Notes under the pieces: model-generated | The model's database searches: none | Told to the model about the DNA's origin: nothing | The model's input: only the letters and a program-made list of their open reading frames with translations | Origin: CAG-533 sp964589375 | GTDB lineage: Bacteria; Bacillota_I; Bacilli_A; RF39; UBA660 | Direction of reading: 5' to 3' | DNA length: 64,000 nucleotides | Assembly (NCBI GenBank): GCA_964589375.1 | Contig: CAZPSA010000002.1 | Coordinates: forward strand, 1-64,000 | Made by a program: the position numbers and the translations under genes | Shown: piece after piece, positions 19,076 through 26,358 of the stretch | Layout: every line of letters begins with the position of its first letter | Numbering within the stretch: position 1 is the stretch's first letter

Positions 19076-19513
19076 TTATAAATTATCTTTTGCAAAATAA
19101 ACTGCTTTTGTTTCTCCTGTTATTGGAAAAGTTAGTAAGTCACCAAGCATTGGTAAATCCAACTTAAAAAATACTCTAACATAGTAACGAGAACTTGGAA
19201 TTGTCCCCGAATTATTTACTATTTTTTTTACACAGTATTTATATTTATTACTCTGAACATTTTGTCTAATATAACCGGTCTCATCACTTGCACACGTACC
19301 ATAAACAAAATAACCATTACTTGTCAAATATTTTTCAATTGTTTCTTCCGCACTATCATTATGACCCTCATTTTCTTCTATTTCTTCAATTATTCCATTT
19401 TTAACTTTAAAAGCTTTAGAATAATTTACTGATATAGCAAGATAACCAGTAAATAGAACAATAAATACAATTACAATTGAAAAGATCCAAGTACCACCTA
19501 TTGACTCTCTCAT
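19076..19513 (-). CDS. TadE-like exported pseudopilin
   Basis: 145 residues: a short polar N-terminus, one membrane helix (about 11-30), then an extracytoplasmic alpha/beta domain with two Cys (YGTCASDE and KYCVKKI) and a C-terminal strand (TKAVYFAKD). Topology and place after a Flp-like gene resemble TadE/TadF-type minor pilins, but motif support is weak. The start lies 6 nt after the upstream stop with only a weak ribosome binding site, suggesting coupling. Confidence 0.5.
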   Translation of the reverse strand: MRESIGGTWIFSIVIVFIVLFTGYLAISVNYSKAFKVKNGIIEEIEENEGHNDSAEETIEKYLTSNGYFVYGTCASDETGYIRQNVQSNKYKYCVKKIVNNSGTIPSSRYYVRVFFKLDLPMLGDLLTFPITGETKAVYFAKDNL

Positions 19514-19519
19514 AGGAAT

Positions 19520-19750
19520 TTACTTCTTTTCATCGCATGTAATAGTTTGTTGGTGATTATTGTCATCATAAAAAGTACATGTACATTTTCCATTAATACA
19601 AGAAGAACAACTAGCAGCAGAACAATTTGCACTATGAGTAATATTATTTTTAATTACTGGCCAAATAACCGTAGTAAATAACACCCCAATTGCTGCAATA
19701 GCCACTACTGCAATAGCAGTCATACTTAATTCTGAAGAAGCTTCTTTCAT
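19520..19750 (-). CDS. Flp-pilin-like small Cys-rich membrane protein
   Basis: 76 residues with one hydrophobic segment (about 8-31) after a short N-terminus, followed by a polar tail holding six Cys (ANCSAASCSSCINGKCTC and a last one in ITCDEK). Size and helix resemble Flp/TadE-type pilins, but the Glu-Tyr processing site is not evident. AGGAGG lies 10 nt before the ATG. First gene of a unit with the TadE-like and TadZ-like genes, behind a good promoter. Confidence 0.55.
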   Translation of the reverse strand: MKEASSELSMTAIAVVAIAAIGVLFTTVIWPVIKNNITHSANCSAASCSSCINGKCTCTFYDDNNHQQTITCDEKK

Positions 19751-19778
19751 TTATAATTCCTCCTATCTTACTATTGTA

Positions 19779-19807
19779 AGTATATAATAAATGTTTATAT
19801 TTTTCAA
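19779..19807 (-). promoter_or_regulatory. Sigma-A-type promoter for the Flp-TadE-TadZ unit
   Basis: Minus strand TTGAAA, 17 nt, TATACT; each box has one mismatch. It sits 28 nt before the ATG. Confidence 0.65.
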
Positions 19808-19815
19808 TTACCTTT

Positions 19816-20736
19816 TTAATCATCACATGTATTTAACGGATCAAATAAACAGTTAATACAATAATGATAATCAGCTTCCATATCACTATCTAAAAAGTCA
19901 ATAGTTGTCTTTATTATTGTAGGTAAAAAGAAAATTATTAAACCTGTAAGAACTCTTTTCCCCACCATTATTGCATCTTTCTTTAAATCATCACTTTTAC
20001 CTGAAGAAACAGTTTTGTAAAAGTCAAATGACCCCATCAATACAATAGCAAGTGGAATAACAATTTTAATCATAACAATTGTAATACCAACTATTCTAAG
20101 TCCTGCTTTAATATCATAACAAAATGTTGATGCATCAAATGGTTCATTATCATTCCTATCTAAGTTAGTTGAATTTGATGAACCACTAGTTCCACTTGAT
20201 GAACTTCCAAAATTTGATGAATTTCCGAAACTAGAAGTACTACCATTAGAATTCGTACTCGATGAACTAGAAGTACCACTTAATTTATAAGGAACACAAT
20301 CCCCATTCCACTTACACCCATTCTTTTTACAATTTTCCTCTTCAGACATACCATCAAATGCATTCGATTCGTTAGTACTCACGCAAGTTCCACTCGTATC
20401 ATTAAGTGGTTCTCTTACATATATATAAGTTTTTTTTGCATTTGTATTAACTTTAGTACTTTTTTCAAGAACATATGTTAATTTACAGTAATGTCCTCCT
20501 TGGCTAAGAATATTTAAATCCATAGTTGCCCCAAACATTACAGGATTATCATTTGTAAATGTTTTACTAAAACTCCCGTTATCACAAGAAAACTCAGCAG
20601 TTGCAATATTTTTTGCGTTAATAGCTAAGTATATTTTTTTTTCTACTAAATCATAACTAACATCAGCAAATACATCTTTTTTAGTTCCCCAGAAAACTAA
20701 AAAGGCAAATATTAGCCATAAAGCTTTCTTATTCAT
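19816..20736 (-). CDS. Pilin-like membrane protein with exported head domain, copy A
   Basis: 306 residues from ATG 20736 (GGGGAG 7 nt upstream; overlaps the previous stop by 8 nt). Signal peptide, then a head nearly identical to that of the 16581 gene, a Ser-rich linker, and a C-terminal membrane hairpin with GKSDDLKKDAIMVGKR between two helices and a Cys-containing tail (HYCINCLFDPLNTCDD). This membrane part resembles the 17559 pilin (shared K-x-DD-x-KK loop and Cys tail) more than its own paralog. Reading: a VirB2-type pilin core with an added surface head. Confidence 0.65.
   Translation of the reverse strand: MNKKALWLIFAFLVFWGTKKDVFADVSYDLVEKKIYLAINAKNIATAEFSCDNGSFSKTFTNDNPVMFGATMDLNILSQGGHYCKLTYVLEKSTKVNTNAKKTYIYVREPLNDTSGTCVSTNESNAFDGMSEEENCKKNGCKWNGDCVPYKLSGTSSSSSTNSNGSTSSFGNSSNFGSSSSGTSGSSNSTNLDRNDNEPFDASTFCYDIKAGLRIVGITIVMIKIVIPLAIVLMGSFDFYKTVSSGKSDDLKKDAIMVGKRVLTGLIIFFLPTIIKTTIDFLDSDMEADYHYCINCLFDPLNTCDD
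20188..20677. repeat. Near-identical repeat, copy A
   Basis: Partner of 16892..17418 in the same orientation. Identity falls off sharply at both ends: just before the signal-peptide cleavage region and at the end of the Ser linker. Confidence 0.85.
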
Positions 20737-21904
20737 AATCATACTCCCCTGCACCTTTATTATCGTTATCATTTTTTAAATTTCTAACAAACTTATAAGC
20801 AACTACTCCCCCAATACCTATTACAATAATTACAATAAGTATAACCGCAATATTCTTAGATTTAGAAATAGTAATTGTATAAATATTATCTTTATTATCA
20901 CTGCTTGTTACAATAATATTAATTTTACTACCATTTTTTAAATTTGAGTTGCCCATTACCTCATATTCAGCATCTTCATCCTCGACCGTAATATCAAATT
21001 CTAAACTACTTACATCACGATCAACCTTTAATTTATAATTATTTTTTTCTGGACTAAACTCCAATTTATATCCTTTAATTACTAAACTTTCAATTAAATT
21101 ACTATGTACCCCATCAACAAAACTAACATTTAAAAAATACGTTCTTGTTTCTCCATTTTCCGCAGTTACAATTATTTCAATTGGAGTATCTTCTTTAATA
21201 TTATCATTATTTTTTATTTCAACCTTACTTTTTTCAGACTCAGGCTTTGCCTCAACCTCTATATAAGTTACATCTTTTTCAACTTCAATATTATAATTTA
21301 AATTATCTTTTTCAAAAATAATTGTTCCATCAGATAATTTTATTGATGCCAAGTAATTATTGCTATCTTTAACCGGAGCAGTTGTTGTGGTGGTGGTAGT
21401 AGTTGTGGTCGTGGTTGTCGTTGTAGTAGTCGTTGTCGTTGTAGTAGTCGTTGGCTTTTTTGTTGTAGTCGGCTTTTTAGTCGTCGTTGTAGGTTTTTTA
21501 GTTGTTGTCGTTGTTGGCTTAATATAAGTCTTCCCATCACTTGTTCTACCACAATCATAATAATATACAGTTGTACAATATTTATAAATATTATTTGGAT
21601 AACAAGAGTTTTTATATTGTTCACACCCACTGTTTGTTACAATCTTATACATATCTTTATTACCATTAGTACAAGTAACAATATCATAAGTTAAATATGC
21701 TCCTTTTTCCCAATTACCACTAGTACAGACAGCTTTCATACATTGTCCATAATAGCCATATCCATTAGTAGAAAATTCCTTAGTTTGAAAGTTAATACAA
21801 CTATCAAAAGTCGTACTACTACTAACAGGTGTATAAGCATCAATCGCATATACATTAACTCCATAAAATAAAGTTAAAATAAAAATTAATAATTTCTTTT
21901 TCAT
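20729..21904 (-). CDS. Surface protein: Cys-rich head, Thr stalk, cadherin-like domains, membrane anchor
   Basis: 391 residues: signal peptide (about 1-20), a Cys-rich domain (about 25-125), a Thr/Lys/Pro-rich stalk (about 130-178, mostly Thr), two cadherin-like beta-sandwich units (NYNIEVEKDVTYIEVEAKPE and NNYKLKVDRDVSSLEFDITV) and a C-terminal membrane helix with a short charged tail. No sortase motif. The head shares spacing and phrases with that of the 21996 protein (CTNGNKDMYKIV versus CANGNKNPLKEI). It overlaps copy A of the pilin-like gene by 8 nt, linking the surface protein to the secretion locus. Confidence 0.7.
   Translation of the reverse strand: MKKKLLIFILTLFYGVNVYAIDAYTPVSSSTTFDSCINFQTKEFSTNGYGYYGQCMKAVCTSGNWEKGAYLTYDIVTCTNGNKDMYKIVTNSGCEQYKNSCYPNNIYKYCTTVYYYDCGRTSDGKTYIKPTTTTTKKPTTTTKKPTTTKKPTTTTTTTTTTTTTTTTTTTTTTTTAPVKDSNNYLASIKLSDGTIIFEKDNLNYNIEVEKDVTYIEVEAKPESEKSKVEIKNNDNIKEDTPIEIIVTAENGETRTYFLNVSFVDGVHSNLIESLVIKGYKLEFSPEKNNYKLKVDRDVSSLEFDITVEDEDAEYEVMGNSNLKNGSKINIIVTSSDNKDNIYTITISKSKNIAVILIVIIVIGIGGVVAYKFVRNLKNDNDNKGAGEYDYE
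21361..21520. repeat. Low-complexity Thr-codon tract
   Basis: Imperfect GTN/GTTGTG-type triplets coding for the Thr-rich stalk on the minus strand. Prone to slippage and length change. Confidence 0.85.
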
Positions 21905-21918
21905 AACAAAACCTCTTT

Positions 21919-21946
21919 AAAAAAAAGAATGCCAGTAATGGCATCC
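21919..21946 (-). terminator. Terminator after the NPQTG protein gene
   Basis: Minus strand ATGCCA, TTAC loop, TGGCAT, then eight T. About 50 nt after the stop of the 21996 gene. No clear promoter follows before the 20729 gene, so readthrough is likely. Confidence 0.8.
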
Positions 21947-21995
21947 TTTTATAGATCCAAGACCTATATTAATAATATCATAAAATTATTAATAA

Positions 21996-22664
21996 TTAAA
22001 TCTTTTTAAAAACATTTTTCTTATTTACTAAATATAAAACTCCACTAATAACAATAATTGCAGGAATTAATACTTTATAATAATCTTCAACCCCAGTTTG
22101 AGGATTTTTATTATCATCTTTAGTAGTATCATCTTTTTTATTATCTACCGCAGTAGTCGTATTATTATCAGTATTCGTATTATCTTTATTATCACTACTT
22201 ACAAAAGCAGTTCCATCTGGATTATAAGCACAGTTGTATGAATAAATTCTCGTAGCAAATGCATAAGCCCCAGTTGCAGAATCTAACTTATTAGTATCAG
22301 GTGCACAAGAAGCATCTTTAGCTAAAGTAACAACTTGACTTGTAGCTAATTTATCAGCACCACTACTTGATATTTCTTTTAATGGGTTCTTATTCCCATT
22401 CGCACACACAACCTTATTATCAAAGCTATTATCAATATAATGAACATTTTTACCATTTTCACACTTAACAGCAATACATTCTAAATAATAACCATTTGTC
22501 GCATTTGTATAACCATCATTCTCTTTTTCAGCATTCTGACAAACATTCTTAATTTCTGCATTATCCGCAATCGCGCTACCAACTGAATTTGTATTTCCGT
22601 CTACTGCCGCAAATACACTTACTGGCATTAATAAACTAATCAATAACAATATTTTCTTTTTCAT
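21996..22664 (-). CDS. NPQTG-motif sortase-anchored surface protein
   Basis: 222 residues: signal peptide (about 1-19, VFAAVDG), a Cys-containing domain (about 35-150) related to the head of the 20729 protein, an Asn/Asp/Thr/Lys spacer, then NPQTG (near 190), a hydrophobic helix and a basic tail (KKNVFKKI). This is a complete cell-wall sorting signal, so the protein should be covalently linked to the wall by a sortase encoded elsewhere. AGAAGGG precedes the start; the gene lies 8 nt after the large surface-protein gene and is cotranscribed. Confidence 0.8.
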   Translation of the reverse strand: MKKKILLLISLLMPVSVFAAVDGNTNSVGSAIADNAEIKNVCQNAEKENDGYTNATNGYYLECIAVKCENGKNVHYIDNSFDNKVVCANGNKNPLKEISSSGADKLATSQVVTLAKDASCAPDTNKLDSATGAYAFATRIYSYNCAYNPDGTAFVSSDNKDNTNTDNNTTTAVDNKKDDTTKDDNKNPQTGVEDYYKVLIPAIIVISGVLYLVNKKNVFKKI

Positions 22665-22672
22665 ACTATCAA

Positions 22673-25600
22673 CTACCCTTCTATATAATCTTTTTTACTA
22701 TTTGATTTTCTCTTCATCATTATTATTATGCTCGCTCCGACTAAAATTACTCCTCCAACCACAGCAGCAGTTATTTCTAATTTTTTATTATATTTATCTT
22801 TCTCAATATTCAATGAATATACTTTAGTATCCCCATTTTCCGCAATAACTTTAATTTTAATTATACTAAACGCATTTAAATCATTATTTCCATACATATA
22901 AACTTCAGAACGATTATCTTCAGCAGTTGCCGTTATTAATAAAGTCTTCTCTCTTTTAATTTTAACTGTATAATCTAATATTTCCGGTTTAAACCCAATG
23001 CTATAATTTTTAACAGTTAATGAACTAAGTGCAGTATTAGATGCAATAGATAAACCACTTTCTTTTCTATTTACATATACACTATAAATTCTAGTTTTCT
23101 TACCATTTACAACCGTTATTTCAATTAAGTTACTACCAACTCTAAATCCATTATCACCAACAATCTTAACAGTTGCGTTATTACTTTCAGCAAAAGCATA
23201 AACTGGAAGTCTATCTACCTCATATCCAACTGAAACAGTATATGAATAAGTTTCTTTATCAAATACTAAAGATGTTCCCGGAATACTTAAAGAGTTTAAG
23301 TAGGTACTATCTTTAATATTAGTTTCATCTACATCTCCCTTAATGAAAGTTAAAACATAACTTCTAACAATTCCCGCTTCACTAACAGTTTTTAATACAG
23401 CAGATGTTGAATCACCATTTAATTCTATTGTTCTTGGCTCATACCCTTGAACAAATGAAGCTTTTTCACTTTCTAAAGTTCCATTTATTGATACTTTTGT
23501 AGTCTTTTTAGAAACTTTAATATCATAATTTGTAACATAAGGATTAAAATCTATACTACCAGAACTAATCTTAATATCACTTAAAATATTATTACTTTCT
23601 CTATCATCAACTCTATTAATAATAAAAGTATATGTTCTAATTTTACCATTATTATTAACTATTCTTATTAATTGAATATTTTTACCATATTCTAAATCTA
23701 CAGTCCTTGGTTCAAATCCTTCAACATATGAAGCATCTTTACTCGTTAAAGTTGCATATATCGCAATTTTATTTTTATTTACTGTTAACTCATAAGCTGT
23801 TGTTAAAGCATCAAACCCTGCTAAAACACTATCATTTTTTAAAGTATTAGCTAAATTTACATATTTTCCATTTGAAATAAGCGTATCATGATATGCCGTT
23901 GTATTATCATCAATTGGTCTAAAATCAAAAGTTTCACTACCATCTTCACTTTTTAACTCTATAGTTTGAAGAGTGGTTGATGTATCTGGATCAAGCACCT
24001 TACTCATAGATGGATAGCTAATTCTATTTTTATTATTCATAACCCAAACAAAGTAAGTACCAGCCCCTAAGTTTTCCCTGGCTACTAAAGAGCTATCTTC
24101 AAAACTAATCCAATCTGATGAAATTGATGGTTCTATACCATTAGATATAAAGTAACCTTTAATTCCATGATTACCATTATCAGTTGCTGTTATTTTTACT
24201 GTACCAAGTCCATCATTTCGAACTATGCTACCACTTGTTGAAACACTTGGTCTTTCAATATAAGTACAACTAACATTATAAGTTCTATGGCAAGTATTCG
24301 CCGTAGAATTATAACAAGTATTTTCAATTTCTTTATATACTCTATCGTAACCATCAGCACATTTTACATTTTCTATATTATCCCCAGTTTTACCAGTTGA
24401 ATAAGAATTTTCAGCTACTTTTGTATAACATAAAGTATATTTATATTCACCTTTAATATTCGCTTTTACTTCACTTTGAGTACAACTTTCTTCCTTACTA
24501 GAAGTAGTATTATTTTTTTTCGTTGTACTAGTATTAGGTTTCTTTGTTGTGGTTGTAGTTGCTGGACAACTAGGTTTAGTTCTAGTTAAATCAGTAATTT
24601 TTACATAATTTATACTTCCAGTGCTTGCACTTATTTTACAAGAACCATTAGTATCACATAAATCACCCAAAGAACTTCCTAAATTAATTGAGCTGCCACA
24701 TTTAAGTGCATCACTCTTAGTAGTTAAACTTTGATTAGTATATGCAGTTGCTCCGCTTTTTAAATACAATGTCTTATTAGAACAACTATTTATATTAGAT
24801 GAACTAGATAGTTTACTTTTATATACTTTAGTTGTAGTCATAACCTTTTGATTATTAATACTAGTTACTTCACAAACATTATTTGAATCACATTTTGTAA
24901 CATAAATTTTATCTCCACAATAAACATCTTCTCCAGAATATAAGGCGCCTTCATTAGCATAAAAATAAGCATTAAAGGTTTCTTCGGTAGTTTCTGGAAT
25001 TGGAATTACTACAGTATCGCTTGTAGAACTACTGCTAGAGCCACTAGATGAACTATTACCTCGCCAATAAACTTTAGCTTCACTGCCAGACGCTTCATAG
25101 CAGTAAGTTGAACCAGTATTCTTAGTACATAAATCTGCACTTAAACCATTATCTTTATTTTTTAAAGTTTCCCCTTCAATAATACAGCTATTTGTTCCTA
25201 TTGTACATGTCAGTATATAATTATTATTACTTGATGAACTAGATGAGCTAGATGAACCAGTACTACCACTTGGAGTATTGCCACCACTTGTATTATCTGA
25301 ATATGATAATATTTTTTTAGCAGGATAAATAGCGACCATAACATTACTGCCGCCATAAAAATTATAGCAAACATCCTCTTTATAACTACCATAACGCGTA
25401 TCATCACATTTAGCAATCGCGTTGCCACTATAAACCAACCAAGCACTACTACCACCCTTGGTTGATTGCCACTTGCAATCAACATTTAATTGACACATTG
25501 TAAGATATTTGTCTGAAGTTTTTACATACTTATAATATGTGTTTGCCGCCATAATTTCTTCATTTACTGCGCCGCTATTTTTTTCATTACTTAGTTCACT

Positions 25601-25681
25601 ATAGCCACCATAAAAATAGAAACTTATTCCAAAAGCCATAATACATAAACTAAATAAAAGTATCAATCTTTTTTTCTTCAT
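22673..25681 (-). CDS. Large surface protein with cadherin-like beta-sandwich repeats
   Basis: 1002 residues from ATG 25681 (GAAGGAGAG upstream). Signal anchor (about 7-25), a Cys-rich N-terminal half with Ser- and Thr-rich linkers (TTTTKKPNTSTTKKN near 380), then at least four cadherin-like beta-sandwich units in the C-terminal half (for example FNPYVTNYDIKVSKKTTKVS, FDKETYSYTVSVGYEVDRLP, FKPEILDYTVKIKREKTLLI), a membrane helix and a short basic tail. No sortase motif; anchored by the helix. These domains are common in adhesins. It probably reaches beyond the wall and may mediate contact for the neighbouring secretion system. Confidence 0.78.
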   Translation of the reverse strand: MKKKRLILLFSLCIMAFGISFYFYGGYSELSNEKNSGAVNEEIMAANTYYKYVKTSDKYLTMCQLNVDCKWQSTKGGSSAWLVYSGNAIAKCDDTRYGSYKEDVCYNFYGGSNVMVAIYPAKKILSYSDNTSGGNTPSGSTGSSSSSSSSSNNNYILTCTIGTNSCIIEGETLKNKDNGLSADLCTKNTGSTYCYEASGSEAKVYWRGNSSSSGSSSSSTSDTVVIPIPETTEETFNAYFYANEGALYSGEDVYCGDKIYVTKCDSNNVCEVTSINNQKVMTTTKVYKSKLSSSSNINSCSNKTLYLKSGATAYTNQSLTTKSDALKCGSSINLGSSLGDLCDTNGSCKISASTGSINYVKITDLTRTKPSCPATTTTTKKPNTSTTKKNNTTSSKEESCTQSEVKANIKGEYKYTLCYTKVAENSYSTGKTGDNIENVKCADGYDRVYKEIENTCYNSTANTCHRTYNVSCTYIERPSVSTSGSIVRNDGLGTVKITATDNGNHGIKGYFISNGIEPSISSDWISFEDSSLVARENLGAGTYFVWVMNNKNRISYPSMSKVLDPDTSTTLQTIELKSEDGSETFDFRPIDDNTTAYHDTLISNGKYVNLANTLKNDSVLAGFDALTTAYELTVNKNKIAIYATLTSKDASYVEGFEPRTVDLEYGKNIQLIRIVNNNGKIRTYTFIINRVDDRESNNILSDIKISSGSIDFNPYVTNYDIKVSKKTTKVSINGTLESEKASFVQGYEPRTIELNGDSTSAVLKTVSEAGIVRSYVLTFIKGDVDETNIKDSTYLNSLSIPGTSLVFDKETYSYTVSVGYEVDRLPVYAFAESNNATVKIVGDNGFRVGSNLIEITVVNGKKTRIYSVYVNRKESGLSIASNTALSSLTVKNYSIGFKPEILDYTVKIKREKTLLITATAEDNRSEVYMYGNNDLNAFSIIKIKVIAENGDTKVYSLNIEKDKYNKKLEITAAVVGGVILVGASIIIMMKRKSNSKKDYIEG

Positions 25682-25706
25682 AAACTCTCCTTCTATCTTC
25701 AATATA

Positions 25707-25735
25707 ATTTTAATACAAACACCCTTAAATAGCAA
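25707..25735 (-). promoter_or_regulatory. Sigma-A-type promoter for the surface-protein unit
   Basis: Minus strand TTGCTA, 17 nt, TAAAAT, 25 nt before the ATG at 25681. Confidence 0.55.
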
Positions 25736-26290
25736 TTACAATTTAAACTTTCTAAACTTATTTACCTTAATTAAATAATTAATTCCCGTTTCTGCTAGAG
25801 ATAATATTCCATTAACAACAAAGAAAAACGCTAACATCAAAAGCTGAACACTATAATCATAATATAAATTAATGCTCGTTAAAATTCCTAATAAAAGAAA
25901 TAAAGAAAACGTAACTAAATTAACATAAAACATTCCATCTTTTCGATCATGATAATAATCTAATTTTATAAGTTTAATAATTGACATAATTGCCACCCAA
26001 GAAAATAAAGTTATTCCAAGTACTTTAGGCTCATCAATATTTCCAAATTTATAGCCACTAACAGCAACTAAAATACTTGCTATCGATGTATACAAGCTTT
26101 CCCTATCTTCTGGATTTCTTGTTAAAATAAACTCAATCATCTTAAGTCCAGCATAAACACTAAATAAAATATAAAGTAGATATGTTGGTTTCATATTTTC
26201 TAAAAAAGTAGCACTAAAAAGAAGTATTCCTAATAATAATACTAGCGCCGAAAATATAACATTAATTTTTAATCTTTGCTTTTCTTTCAT
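25736..26290 (-). CDS. Polytopic membrane protein of unknown function
   Basis: 184 residues from ATG 26290 (AGGTGAGA upstream). Five to six membrane helices and few polar residues; the layout of short helix pairs recalls HdeD/DUF308-type proteins, but I see no diagnostic motif. It lies between essC and the surface-protein unit, with its own promoter. It is not a recognisable EssA, EssB or EsaA. Confidence 0.6.
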   Translation of the reverse strand: MKEKQRLKINVIFSALVLLLGILLFSATFLENMKPTYLLYILFSVYAGLKMIEFILTRNPEDRESLYTSIASILVAVSGYKFGNIDEPKVLGITLFSWVAIMSIIKLIKLDYYHDRKDGMFYVNLVTFSLFLLLGILTSINLYYDYSVQLLMLAFFFVVNGILSLAETGINYLIKVNKFRKFKL

Positions 26291-26306
26291 CTTCTCACCT
26301 ATTATA

Positions 26307-26335
26307 ATTTTAAGACATAACAATTATTAAGTCAA
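26307..26335 (-). promoter_or_regulatory. Sigma-A-type promoter for the 25736 membrane protein
   Basis: Minus strand TTGACT, 17 nt, TAAAAT; one mismatch in each box. Confidence 0.65.
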
Positions 26336-26358
26336 ATAAGTCCTAATAAAAGGACTTA
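26335..26358 (-). terminator. Hairpin at the essC stop codon
   Basis: An 8-bp stem (ATAAGTCC / GGACTTAT) with an 8-nt loop; essC stops within the first arm. Only a short T stretch follows, so termination may be weak. Confidence 0.5.

Noticed and set aside
21361..21520. Repeated GTTGT-like units considered as a CRISPR or tandem-repeat array.
   Set aside because: No spacers; the repeats are simply Thr codons of a surface protein.
21340..21630. A Gln/Arg/Leu-rich 96-codon frame opposite in phase to the Thr stalk.
   Set aside because: It is a shadow of the low-complexity Thr codons.
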